Positions 22,476 to 31,321 of a stretch of DNA of 64,000 nucleotides are shown here, piece by piece. The stretch is from assembly GCF_004168285.1 (NCBI RefSeq), contig NZ_SEWF01000037.1:1-64000 (forward strand), in the 5' to 3' direction. Position 1 is the first letter of the stretch, and every line of letters starts with the position of its first letter. The notes under the pieces are model-generated. The model saw only the letters and a list, made by a program, of their open reading frames with translations. It ran no database searches and was not told the DNA's origin. A program made the translations under genes and the position numbers. The stretch is from Emticicia agri. GTDB lineage: Bacteria > Bacteroidota > Bacteroidia > Cytophagales > Spirosomataceae.

Positions 22476-25265
22476 ATGAACCATATGACCCATTCGAAAA
22501 AATTACTTTACCTATTCTGTTATTTTTTGACTTTTAATCTCTCTGCACAGGAAAATATTCCCTTACCCGAACACCCAAGACCTGATTTTGAAAGAGCCGA
22601 CTGGCAAAACCTGAACGGCAACTGGGCATTTGAGTTTGATAAAAATGATGTAGGCCTCACCCAGAAATGGCATTCTTCTGCCAAGCCCTTCACCAAAACT
22701 ATCAGTGTGCCTTTTCCGTGGGGTTCTCCATTATCAGGCGTGAAAGATGAAGCTGATATTGCCTGGTACAAAAAATCAATTACCATTAATCCGTCGTGGA
22801 AAGGGAAGAAAGTGTTTGTAACTATTGGTGCCTCTGACTGGGAAACAACTGTTTGGTTGGATGGCAAACTCTTAGGTAGCCATAAAGGAGGATATACACC
22901 TTTTTCGTTTGAACTAACCAACGTAAAACATGGGGCGAAACAAAATCTGGTGATTAGGGTAGATGATAAACGCCGTGATTTTACGCTTTATGGCAAACAA
23001 GGCTATGGCAATGCCCGTGGTTTATGGCAGACTATCTATCTGGAAGGTCGTGGACAGAACTATATAGATGCTATCCATTTTACACCTGATATTGATAAAT
23101 CAGAAGTGAAAGTAACTACTTATCTGGCAAAGCCTGCGCCGCAGGATATTGCCTTGTCGGTAAGCATAGATGGTCCACAAAGTACAGCAACCAGACAGAC
23201 TTTCCCTAAAGGACAAACAGAGTACTCGTTTACAATTCCGATGCCATCGGCTCGTTTGTGGGATTTAGAAGACCCTTATCTGTATAATACTACCGTAAAA
23301 CTGGGCGATGATGAAGTGAAATCTTATTTCGGTATGCGCAAGATTTCGACTGTGAATCTACCAGGTACCAATTATAAATACATAGCCTTGAATAATAAAC
23401 CTGTGTATATGCAACTGGCACTTGACCAATCGTATCACCCCGAGGGATTCTATACTTTCCCGACTGATGAGTTTATGAAAAACGAGATATTGATAGCCCG
23501 GAATATCGGGTTGAATGGTATCCGTACGCATATTAAAGTAGATGTGCCTCGTAAATTATACTGGGCTGATAAACTGGGTGTATTGGTGATGTCTGACTTA
23601 CCTAATAGCTGGGGAGAGCCTGATAAAAATGCACAACAGGAATCAGAATATACGCTGAAAGAAATGATTAAACGAGATTATAATCATCCGGCAATTTTCT
23701 CATGGATTACTTTCAACGAAACATGGGGTTTGCGTACCAAGAAAGTAGTAAATGGTAAAACCGAAAATATTTATACCCCTGAAACTCAGAAATGGGTAGC
23801 CTCAGTTTACAGATTGGCCAAATCTTTAGATGCTACCCGTCTGGTAGAAGATAACTCTATCTGTTGTGGGGCGGGGCATACCGAAACAGATATTAACTCA
23901 TGGCACGAATACCTGCCCGGGTGGGAATGGGAAAACCATCTTAAAATGATTGATGAGAAAACCTTTGTAGGCAGCGATTTCCATTATGAGAAAGGCTATA
24001 AACAAACCGATGTGCCTAATATCAACTCAGAGTGTGGCAATGTATGGGGCTATGAGGGTAGCACAGGCGATTGCGACTGGAGTTGGGATTACCACCGTAT
24101 GATTAATACTTTCAGAAAATATCCGAAAATTGCAGGCTGGTTATATACCGAACACCATGACGTGATTAATGAGTGGAATGGCTATGTGCGTTTCGACCGT
24201 AGCGAGAAAGATTTAGGCGTTCAGGAAATGGTAAAGGGTATGAGCCTGAAAGATTTCCATGCACCATTCTATATTTCAACAGGCAATGAAATCTCAAAAA
24301 CTGCTCAGGCTAACGAAGTGGTTACCGTTCCTCTTTATGCGTCGTTCATGACCGATAGAACTGATGTAGGGAATAAGCTGACCCTGAAAATAAACTTGTA
24401 TGGATACGATGCCTTAGGTCAGGAAAAAACCTGGAGCAGCATGGAACGCACGATTGATTATCAGCCGTGGTTGCAGAAAGAACTGCCATCAATTGATGTG
24501 AAAATGCCCAACGAAAAAGCAGTGGTAACCATGTCGCTGGTATTGGTAGACAATGCAGGCAATGAATTGCACCATAACGTAATGAATTTTATTGTAGATG
24601 CCCCAACACCTGCTGAAATCGTTTTGTTATCGGGCAAGAAGGCCAGACTGGTATCGGTAAATGCCAGAGATTTTAAAAGTGCCAAGTGGTCGGCGAAACA
24701 ATGGAATGTATTAGACGGACTGAAAATAAACGGTGCCGGAAACGGTTATTTTGAATATGCTTTTAAAATACCATCGGGTCTTGACCTGAATAATGTAGAA
24801 AGTGTAGCTTTTGTGGTAGAAGCAGGAGCCAAGCAATTGTTTGCCAAAGACATGGACAAGAAACTGAAAGGCAACGAAAACTATATGCTTGGTGCCATTG
24901 CTGACCCTGTACAAAACCCGAATGCCTATGCCATGACCGACATGAAGAAGTTTCCAAGTTCGGTTTCGGTGAGTGTCAACGGTACATTTGCCGGGCGTTA
25001 TGATTTGCCCGATGACCCATCAGACCACCGTGGAGTATTATCATGGCATAATCAGTTAAAAGACAAAAAACTGCGTGAGGCAGGTTCGTATGGCTATCGG
25101 TTAGGTGTAAATATTCCGCAGAAAGCCATTGAAGAAGCCAAAAAAACAGGCGAACTGGTAGTAAGACTGGAAGTGCCTGAAAGCATGAACGGAGGGCTGG
25201 CAATTTATGGCGATAAATTTGGTCGTTATCCGTTAAACCCAACTGCCGTGTTTGTCTTGAAATAA
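22476..25265 (+). CDS. Glycoside hydrolase family 2 enzyme (exo-beta-glycosidase)
   Basis: The 929-residue secreted enzyme has a signal peptide (to about residue 25, NLSAQ), a sugar-binding jelly-roll domain (50-190), an immunoglobulin-like domain (200-290) and a TIM barrel (from about 300). The acid/base is Glu415 in FNETWG and the likely nucleophile Glu519 in NSECGNVWGYEG. A further 370 residues after the barrel form additional beta domains. GH2 includes beta-galactosidases, glucuronidases and mannosidases; the substrate is not readable. It acts in the periplasm or on the surface. A two-way terminator follows. It is 12 kb from the other glycan enzymes of this window, so a joint pathway is uncertain. 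Confidence 0.88.
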   Translation: MNHMTHSKKLLYLFCYFLTFNLSAQENIPLPEHPRPDFERADWQNLNGNWAFEFDKNDVGLTQKWHSSAKPFTKTISVPFPWGSPLSGVKDEADIAWYKKSITINPSWKGKKVFVTIGASDWETTVWLDGKLLGSHKGGYTPFSFELTNVKHGAKQNLVIRVDDKRRDFTLYGKQGYGNARGLWQTIYLEGRGQNYIDAIHFTPDIDKSEVKVTTYLAKPAPQDIALSVSIDGPQSTATRQTFPKGQTEYSFTIPMPSARLWDLEDPYLYNTTVKLGDDEVKSYFGMRKISTVNLPGTNYKYIALNNKPVYMQLALDQSYHPEGFYTFPTDEFMKNEILIARNIGLNGIRTHIKVDVPRKLYWADKLGVLVMSDLPNSWGEPDKNAQQESEYTLKEMIKRDYNHPAIFSWITFNETWGLRTKKVVNGKTENIYTPETQKWVASVYRLAKSLDATRLVEDNSICCGAGHTETDINSWHEYLPGWEWENHLKMIDEKTFVGSDFHYEKGYKQTDVPNINSECGNVWGYEGSTGDCDWSWDYHRMINTFRKYPKIAGWLYTEHHDVINEWNGYVRFDRSEKDLGVQEMVKGMSLKDFHAPFYISTGNEISKTAQANEVVTVPLYASFMTDRTDVGNKLTLKINLYGYDALGQEKTWSSMERTIDYQPWLQKELPSIDVKMPNEKAVVTMSLVLVDNAGNELHHNVMNFIVDAPTPAEIVLLSGKKARLVSVNARDFKSAKWSAKQWNVLDGLKINGAGNGYFEYAFKIPSGLDLNNVESVAFVVEAGAKQLFAKDMDKKLKGNENYMLGAIADPVQNPNAYAMTDMKKFPSSVSVSVNGTFAGRYDLPDDPSDHRGVLSWHNQLKDKKLREAGSYGYRLGVNIPQKAIEEAKKTGELVVRLEVPESMNGGLAIYGDKFGRYPLNPTAVFVLK

Positions 25266-25283
25266 TCACCAATATCAAACAAA

Positions 25284-25318
25284 AATGGGCATGCACCGGA
25301 AAAGTTTGCATGCCCATT
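25284..25318. terminator. 12-bp bidirectional terminator
   Basis: AATGGGCATGCA (25284-25295) pairs with TGCATGCCCATT (25307-25318). It sits between convergent genes, and T-rich DNA follows on the plus strand. Confidence 0.75.
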
Positions 25319-25341
25319 TCTTTTACTTTATACTAAGCGGG

Positions 25342-26034
25342 TTAATTCTGTTTTGTAGTGGAGCTACCTTGCTCACTTGGCAGTATAATTACTGTTGGAG
25401 GAGTGGTAGATGCCTTTCTTGGGCTTGCCACCGGAGCTAAACTCTGCGCAGGTACTGTTTTGCCATTCTGTACAGGTTCTGCTGCCAGAATAGGGCCAGC
25501 ATCTGTTACACCTGTATCTTTAATAGAGGCCTCACATTGTCTGATAGTCATGGCAATTGATTCATCCATCAAACCCTCTCTGATAGCCTGGTGGTAAAAC
25601 ATAATGGCTCTTTTAAGCATATCTGCTGTTGCCTGTGGAGTATTTTGTCTCCAGGCCAGACGCTGTAATTCAGCCCCTTGTGCTAAGGTAATCTTAGGCA
25701 ACTCACCACGATTGGGGTCATTAGGGTTTAGGCTAATAAGTTCAATCAGGTTAGTTTTGGCAGGCTCATATTTGCGCATGGCATTATAATCCTGAAATTT
25801 TTTAGTAAGATACATTGCATGAGACGAATTAGTTACCTGATCAGCAATCTTGCTTTCTGATTGAAATTCAGGTAATTTCGCACATTCACGGTAACGGAAA
25901 AATGCGTCCCAATAACGACCGGCTTTAAAATAATCATCAGCCTCCTGCAATAGGTACGCACGAGAGGTTTGACCAAAAGCTGAAAGTGAGAGTGAAACAA
26001 TTCCCAACATCCAAAAAAAACGCATAGTCTTCAT
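25342..26034 (-). CDS. Secreted TPR-like hypothetical protein (230 aa)
   Basis: A Sec signal peptide (MKTMRFFWMLGIVSLSLSAFGQ) precedes helical repeats: AYLLQEADDYFKAGRYWDAFFRYRECA has the A/G/Y spacing of a tetratricopeptide repeat, and further helical pairs extend to about residue 165. The last 60 residues are Pro/Thr/Ser-rich and probably disordered. A periplasmic scaffold role is likely; links to gliding or type IX secretion TPR proteins are speculative. It is monocistronic. Confidence 0.65.
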   Translation of the reverse strand: MKTMRFFWMLGIVSLSLSAFGQTSRAYLLQEADDYFKAGRYWDAFFRYRECAKLPEFQSESKIADQVTNSSHAMYLTKKFQDYNAMRKYEPAKTNLIELISLNPNDPNRGELPKITLAQGAELQRLAWRQNTPQATADMLKRAIMFYHQAIREGLMDESIAMTIRQCEASIKDTGVTDAGPILAAEPVQNGKTVPAQSLAPVASPRKASTTPPTVIILPSEQGSSTTKQN

Positions 26035-26093
26035 AAGAAAACAGTTTTATAGTTCTTAGCGGTTTTTAGAAACTATTTGAGTTAAATTTTGAA

Positions 26094-26235
26094 AATAAAA
26101 AAGGATGATTTTTGTGCCAAGACAAGATGTAAAAACCGGAGTTTAGCAAAGCTAAATGAACGGTCCGCCGTAGCGGGATTTTTACAGCGCAGTATTGGAC
26201 GAAAAGCATCGCAGCGGCGAACCGCCTTTTTTATT
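26094..26235. repeat. 142-bp structured intergenic element
   Basis: AATAAAAAAGG (26094-26104) and CCTTTTTTATT (26225-26235) form terminal inverted repeats. Inside are nested stems: TTTAGC/GCTAAA, GTAAAAA-CCGG with CGGGATTTTTAC, and a GC-rich right part. The interior is much richer in G and C than its flanks. It looks like a multi-hairpin repeat element filling most of the 304-bp spacer 26035-26338. Confidence 0.5.
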
Positions 26236-26338
26236 TCAATATGTTTAAATTAAATAGTTTCTCACATATTGATTTTGATAATTAAACGTCGATAATAATA
26301 AAAAAATTGAAAGAAACCGTTAAAAATTAATTAAAAAT

Positions 26339-27217
26339 TTGAAACGATTCATTATTGAAATAGAAACTTTCCTTCATCAATATAGTCATACATCATTTCT
26401 ATACAATTTTGATGCCTTTCTGCCATCGCCTTTTACCTATATTTATCTGCCTGAAAAACAGATAGTTATTCATTGTGTGGCTTTAGACCCACCTGTAGCA
26501 AATGGTGAATTTTTTCAGGAATTAAACCGGGCTTTTGCTGAAAGAAATTTACGGATTATTCACCTGTGGGAAGATGTGTGGCACACAAAACAAGCCATTG
26601 TGCAATCGAGGCTGCTATCTGTTTTAGGGAAATCGGCTACGGTTCCGGCACGGCTTACTCAAAGCAGACGCATTGATAAACCCACTTTAGACGCCTTTCT
26701 TGTAGAAAATCACTTACAGATGCCGACAGGGGCGAGGTTTAAATATGGCTTATATTTACCTGAGCGATATTTCAGGGTAATAGACCGCGAGAAGAACAAC
26801 TTTACAATGTCTTTGGCTGAAACTTTACAACAGAATACCGAGGTACTCATGGCGGTAGCCTCTTTCAGTAATGCAAAGACATTTGTTCGTGAGGGTGTCT
26901 CTTACCGGAGTTTTGAACTCATACGATTTGCTAATCTGAAAGGCTTTACAGTAGTAGGAGGGTTCGATAAACTATTGAAGACGTTCATCAAAGAACAAAA
27001 CCCTGATGATATTATGACCTATGCCGATGCTGATTGGTCAGACGGGGCAAGTTATGAAAAATTAGGGTTTGAACGCATAGAACTTACAGCACCCCAATCA
27101 TTCAGTCTTGACGACCAATGGCAGCGAGTATGGCAAAAACAACCACACGAAGTGCATGAAAAACAGGTTTGGAATTCTGGAAGTTGGAAGTATCTGTTGA
27201 AATTAAAGCAGGAGTAA
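26339..27217 (+). CDS. Vsr/phage endonuclease-like protein fused to GNAT-like domain (292 aa)
   Basis: Residues 70-100 read LRIIHLWEDVWHTKQAIVQS and RLLSVLGKS, and 110-140 read RRIDKPTLDAFLVENHLQ and RFKYGLYLP. Together with SFELIRFANLKGFTVVGGFD (191-210) and MTYADADWSDGASYEKLGF (226-244) they match the plan of phage-encoded proteins that join a Vsr-like endonuclease piece to an acetyltransferase-like domain (comparison from memory). The start appears to be TTG at 26339, as no ATG occurs until residue 128 while homology-like sequence begins early. The stop abuts the miaA ATG with no gap, so translation is coupled. Its function in the chromosome is unknown. Confidence 0.55.
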   Translation: MKRFIIEIETFLHQYSHTSFLYNFDAFLPSPFTYIYLPEKQIVIHCVALDPPVANGEFFQELNRAFAERNLRIIHLWEDVWHTKQAIVQSRLLSVLGKSATVPARLTQSRRIDKPTLDAFLVENHLQMPTGARFKYGLYLPERYFRVIDREKNNFTMSLAETLQQNTEVLMAVASFSNAKTFVREGVSYRSFELIRFANLKGFTVVGGFDKLLKTFIKEQNPDDIMTYADADWSDGASYEKLGFERIELTAPQSFSLDDQWQRVWQKQPHEVHEKQVWNSGSWKYLLKLKQE

Positions 27218-28153
27218 ATGGAAAAGAAACAAAAACTGATAGTCATTCTTGGCCCGACTGCCTCTGGTAAAACAAAATTAGCGGTTGCCTTAGCCGCTGA
27301 AATTGGCGGAGAAATTATCAGTGCCGATAGCCGACAGGTTTACAGGGGAATGAATATAGGTACAGGGAAAGATTATGAAGAATATGAGCACGCTTCGGGT
27401 CAGAAAATCAGGTATCATTTAATTGATGTAGTAGAAGCAGGAGAAGCATATCAGGTAGCCCGTTTCCAGAAAGATTTTAGAAATGTGTATCAGGATATAA
27501 TGAATAGGGGTAAAGTGCCCATTTTATGCGGAGGAAGCGGGATGTATATGGAAGCCGTATTAAAAAATTATCAGCATATACAAGTTCCGGTCGATGAGGT
27601 GTTAAGGGCTGAATCAGAAAAGGAAAGTTATGATGAACTACTAAAGCAGTTTCAGGAAAATTATCAGAAGATTTACCCGCAGGCTGATACTTCTACCAAA
27701 AAGCGGTTAATCCGGGCTATGGAGGTTGCCCGGTTTATGCAGGATAATCCTGAGCATAGCCAGACCACAGAACCTTATCCGGCTTTGATTTTTGGTATCT
27801 CAATTCCGACAGAAGTACGTCGGGAACGAATTACCAGACGTTTGTATAAACGCCTGGAAAGTGGCATGATTGAAGAGGTAAAAGATTTACTTAGCCAAGG
27901 AATTAATCCTGAAAAACTGATTTTTTATGGGTTAGAGTATAAGTTCATTACCGAATACCTGATTGGACAACTGACTTACGACGAAATGGTCAGCAAATTA
28001 GAAGTAGCTATTCATCAGTTTGCCAAGCGGCAGATGACCTTTTTCAGAAGCATGGAAAAAAAGGAACTGACGATTCATTGGCTGGATGGCATGGATACTA
28101 CAGAAAATCTGGTTAACCACATAATTAGTCAGATTGATAACGAAAATATATAG
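27218..28153 (+). CDS. miaA: tRNA dimethylallyltransferase
   Basis: The 311-residue enzyme has the P-loop GPTASGKTKLAVALA (12-26), ISADSRQVYRGMNIGTGKDY, VPILCGGSGMYMEAVLKNY and GLEYKFITEYL, matching MiaA. It transfers a dimethylallyl group to N6 of A37 in tRNAs that read codons starting with U, in the cytoplasm. Length is usual for the family. Its ATG immediately follows the stop of the upstream Vsr/GNAT-like gene, so they share a transcript. No catalytic residue appears lost. Confidence 0.93.
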   Translation: MEKKQKLIVILGPTASGKTKLAVALAAEIGGEIISADSRQVYRGMNIGTGKDYEEYEHASGQKIRYHLIDVVEAGEAYQVARFQKDFRNVYQDIMNRGKVPILCGGSGMYMEAVLKNYQHIQVPVDEVLRAESEKESYDELLKQFQENYQKIYPQADTSTKKRLIRAMEVARFMQDNPEHSQTTEPYPALIFGISIPTEVRRERITRRLYKRLESGMIEEVKDLLSQGINPEKLIFYGLEYKFITEYLIGQLTYDEMVSKLEVAIHQFAKRQMTFFRSMEKKELTIHWLDGMDTTENLVNHIISQIDNENI

Positions 28154-28202
28154 AAAAAAGAGATTCTTGGTTATTTTTGTAGCATAAACCATTCGGAGAC
28201 CC

Positions 28203-29786
28203 ATGAAGCGATTGATAATTTTACCTTTACTTTGTTTACTTACCCACATTACTTTTGGGCAAAAAGTACTGGTATTTTATGATACCGCCAATACCTCAGA
28301 ACTGACCGCATTTATTGAAACCGCTTCCTCAAAAAAGATTCAAACAGATACCACTTCAAATCCGGCACGATTTACTGAAAATACACTCAAAAACTATCAG
28401 GCGGTTGTATTTCTGAATACCTCTGCCAATAGGCTGAATTTCAGACAAGCCGCCGAATTACAAAGATTTATACAAGCCGGAGGTGGTTTTGTGGGTAATG
28501 GTAAAGCAGCCGAGCGTTCGTATAAATGGCTTTGGTATGAAAAAATATTGGGAGGAGAATTAGCTGAAAATCAACTGGAAAATCCTACACAACTAAGCCT
28601 GATTACCAATGCGAGTATTGGCAAAACCATGCTGCCGCCACTCTGGAAAGTTAATGACAAACCACTGATTTTTACTAACCTGCCTACCCGTTGCAAACCT
28701 GTCTTGTTAGATGTAATGGGTAAAACATGGGCTTGGTACTATGTTACCGACGAAGGAGGAAAGCTATTTTATACAGCTTTGGGTTGTGAACCTTCTGCTT
28801 ATGCCAATCCTGACTTTATGAATCATCTTTGGACAGGCATTGAAGAAGTATCAGCCAAAACATTACCTGATTATGCGAAAATTGCCGGAAGTGCTTTGCC
28901 CGAAGAAAAAAACTTCCTGAAAATAGTGTTAGCAGATAGTTTACAGAACCCCCTGAGCATAGCTACCATGAGAAATGACAATGTGCTGATGGTAGAACAA
29001 AGTGGTTATGTAAAATTGTATGAAGCAAAAAAACGAAAAACGAATCTGATAGGTAAAATTGATGTAGCCAACCTGAAAGCCATCAGGCTTGACCCTGAAT
29101 TTTATCAGAATGGCTATGTTTATACTTTCGCTGGAACAACGCCTAACGAATATAAAATCGGAAGGATGCAGTTGGTAGGAGATACTACGGTTACGATGAC
29201 CGATTTTAGTAGTCAATCTACTAACCCTCTGGTAAAAAGTGCAGTTTATGATTTTGAACGCTATGGCAAAAGTCCTTATCGGTTGCCCAAATATTTCGAC
29301 AGAAAATCTTTCAGATACGACAATGAGCAGGGCATGGTAGTAGAAACATTAGATGCTGATGGTGAGGTAAAAAACATTGAGCCTTTTCTGACAGATATGA
29401 AATTCAATTTCGTCACAGACCTGTCATTCGGGGCTGATGGAGGATTATATTTTCTGGAAGATAATCAGTTAAAAAAGATTGACTATTCGGAAGTAAACCG
29501 TAAACCCATTGCCATTGCCTCGGCTGATATGCTGACAGGCAATGTGCCTTTAAAGATAAAGTTTTCATCAGGCGGTTCCATTGATTTTGATAAAAACGAC
29601 AAAATCAGCTTTGAGTGGAATTTTGATGGCGTCAATCAGTCAACAGAAGCGAACCCTGAATTTACTTATACCAAGCCCGGTCCTTATGAGGTAAAGCTGA
29701 AAGTAAGCGATGCCAAAGGAGATTCGGCAGAAACGGTATTGAAAGTTGTGGCAAATAAGGCACCTGTGAAAGGCCGCAAAAAATAA
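28203..29786 (+). CDS. Secreted ThuA-like / PKD-domain protein (527 aa)
   Basis: A signal peptide (MKRLIILPLLCLLTHITFGQ) precedes a ThuA-like domain (VLVFYDTANTSELTAFIE, AELQRFIQAGGGFVGNG, residues about 20-230), a beta-propeller-like middle (about 235-440) reminiscent of sorbosone-dehydrogenase-type repeats, and a PKD domain at the end (ISFEWNFDGVNQSTEANPEF). ThuA proteins are linked to disaccharide metabolism, and this three-part plan is common in Bacteroidota secreted proteins. Substrate and reaction are unknown. A TATTTTTG box (28172-28179) lies 23 bp before the ATG. It is separate from miaA by 49 bp. Confidence 0.75.
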   Translation: MKRLIILPLLCLLTHITFGQKVLVFYDTANTSELTAFIETASSKKIQTDTTSNPARFTENTLKNYQAVVFLNTSANRLNFRQAAELQRFIQAGGGFVGNGKAAERSYKWLWYEKILGGELAENQLENPTQLSLITNASIGKTMLPPLWKVNDKPLIFTNLPTRCKPVLLDVMGKTWAWYYVTDEGGKLFYTALGCEPSAYANPDFMNHLWTGIEEVSAKTLPDYAKIAGSALPEEKNFLKIVLADSLQNPLSIATMRNDNVLMVEQSGYVKLYEAKKRKTNLIGKIDVANLKAIRLDPEFYQNGYVYTFAGTTPNEYKIGRMQLVGDTTVTMTDFSSQSTNPLVKSAVYDFERYGKSPYRLPKYFDRKSFRYDNEQGMVVETLDADGEVKNIEPFLTDMKFNFVTDLSFGADGGLYFLEDNQLKKIDYSEVNRKPIAIASADMLTGNVPLKIKFSSGGSIDFDKNDKISFEWNFDGVNQSTEANPEFTYTKPGPYEVKLKVSDAKGDSAETVLKVVANKAPVKGRKK

Positions 29787-29825
29787 CCACCCTTCCCAGC
29801 AGCAGAAAGGGTGATTGGTTCATGG

Positions 29826-30452
29826 CTACTTAGTTGGAATTTCAATAATAAAAGTTGTATTGGGTATTACGCCCTCTGTGCGGCAACTCAGTTTTTCGCC
29901 TACGTTTTTTACTAATAGATGAATCTTCATGGTGGCGTGTTCACTTTGTTTCTGAATCAGGTCTTCAATCTGTTTGAATACAAATAAGGGTTTTACCTGT
30001 ATGGTTTCTGTATTAAGATTGGTTTCTATTTCCTGAAAAAACTCCATTCGCTCGCCTAAACGCTTTTTTTCCAATTCAAGAAATAAAATAACGGTTTCTA
30101 TTTCCTGCGCTAAAGAGATATTCTTTTGTTTGGAATTAACAGAAATTGATTTGAGCAAATTGCTGAACTCGGTCAGGTATTGGGCAGCTTCCATCGGGCT
30201 ATGCAGTAATACATACTGCTTAATCGAATTAAGGTTACTATATAAAAACTGCGGATTACCCATAACGTTTTCTAATTCCTGTATCTTGGCCACAATGTGC
30301 GACTCTCTTTTTTGTTTCAGATAATTGGTCAGACTCCATAAAAAACTAATCAGCAATAACAAACCCATTGCCACATACAAAAACACGTTCATTATCACTA
30401 ACAAAAGAGTGGGATAAAAAAAAATCATAGCGATGGTTGTTTCTGGCTTCAT
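29826..30452 (-). CDS. Truncated LytS-type histidine-kinase-like protein without phospho-acceptor His
   Basis: The 208-residue protein has one hydrophobic N-terminal segment (residues 9-42), a short coiled linker and a His_kinase-like domain: NPQFLYSNLNSIKQYV and SPMEAAQYLTEFSNLLKSIS, then LFLELEKKRLGERMEFF. In active LytS-type kinases the first motif is NPHF(L/I)FN; here Gln68 (CAG) replaces His. The ATP-binding N/G boxes are missing: the protein ends about where the HATPase domain would begin to bind ATP. It cannot be a normal kinase and may be a partner or decoy for another sensor, or a decaying gene. The full homologue at 41896-45039 makes the comparison easy. A TTTGGGGGATTTT stretch lies upstream (about 30500). 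Confidence 0.7.
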   Translation of the reverse strand: MKPETTIAMIFFYPTLLLVIMNVFLYVAMGLLLLISFLWSLTNYLKQKRESHIVAKIQELENVMGNPQFLYSNLNSIKQYVLLHSPMEAAQYLTEFSNLLKSISVNSKQKNISLAQEIETVILFLELEKKRLGERMEFFQEIETNLNTETIQVKPLFVFKQIEDLIQKQSEHATMKIHLLVKNVGEKLSCRTEGVIPNTTFIIEIPTK

Positions 30453-30629
30453 ACAAAGCTATTCAAATGCCTATATGGTGTAAAGGCACAATTAGTATTT
30501 GGGGGATTTTATCCTATATCTGGTAGTTTTGGGCAGGTATTTGGGGAGTGGGTGGGAATCGAAAAAAAATAGCTATCAACCAACCAAATTGGACTGATAG
30601 CTAAATGCCTTTAATAAGAATATTATTAA

Positions 30630-31238
30630 TTATAAGCTATAATAAACTCCAAAATTGATTCTAGCTTCGGTGTCCAGATGGTATTCTTGATAGGCGGCTT
30701 CCAATCCTAATTTGAAGTGTTTGGAGATAGTGTACCTGTATTCAATACCTGCACCAAAACCCAACGACAGATATCTTTGGAAATAAGGTGGGTTAGGAAT
30801 ATACTCTAATCCGACAGGTGGGTTCTTGTCTGGATTAATCATATACCCGCCGTATCTGAACTGTGAAGATATCACAATACCAGCAGAAGCACTAATACCC
30901 CAAAAATGTGATTTACGCTTATAAATACCCACTAACAACCCTGTGTTAAGTTTTTTCGAACTGCTTTGCAAGTATGAGATAGTATATGGGTTAGTAACTA
31001 AGGCCAAATCGTTCACACTATTATATCTCTGTGCATTAGCAAAACTTAATTGCGATTGAAACGCTATCCGCTTGGTTAGTTGCCGCTCATATTTAGGTGT
31101 GAAATTATAACCCTTTATATCACCAGTGCCAAATAGCGTGAATCCTCCTGATAACCCTATGGTGTTTTTCAATTCACTTTGGGCTAAAGAAGAAAAGCTG
31201 ATAAATGTTGATACTACAAGTGTGATGGTGGTTTTCAT
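30630..31238 (-). CDS. Outer-membrane beta-barrel protein, paralogue A (202 aa)
   Basis: A signal peptide (MKTTITLVVSTFISFSSLAQ) is followed by about 180 residues of alternating aromatic and polar residues with GLSGGFTLFGTG, GFGAGIEYRY and LGLEAAYQEY, as in small OmpW/OmpX-like barrels. The C-terminus ends in an aromatic-rich strand. The gene at 36664-37278 is a close paralogue (same length, shared PKYERQLTK, QSQLSFANAQ and GLEYIPNPP). The two copies flank a receptor/regulator block, suggesting duplication with an insertion between. Role unknown. Confidence 0.75.
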   Translation of the reverse strand: MKTTITLVVSTFISFSSLAQSELKNTIGLSGGFTLFGTGDIKGYNFTPKYERQLTKRIAFQSQLSFANAQRYNSVNDLALVTNPYTISYLQSSSKKLNTGLLVGIYKRKSHFWGISASAGIVISSQFRYGGYMINPDKNPPVGLEYIPNPPYFQRYLSLGFGAGIEYRYTISKHFKLGLEAAYQEYHLDTEARINFGVYYSL

Positions 31239-31321
31239 ACAGAGATGGTTTAATATTGTCTTAAGTACTCAATCTTTTTCCCTGAAAGCCAATTTGCTTA
31301 GAGTCTTAAATAAATAAATAA

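Noticed and set aside
24461-25317. Minus-strand frames opposite the GH2 gene
   Set aside because: They lack domain features and overlap a gene with clear catalytic motifs.
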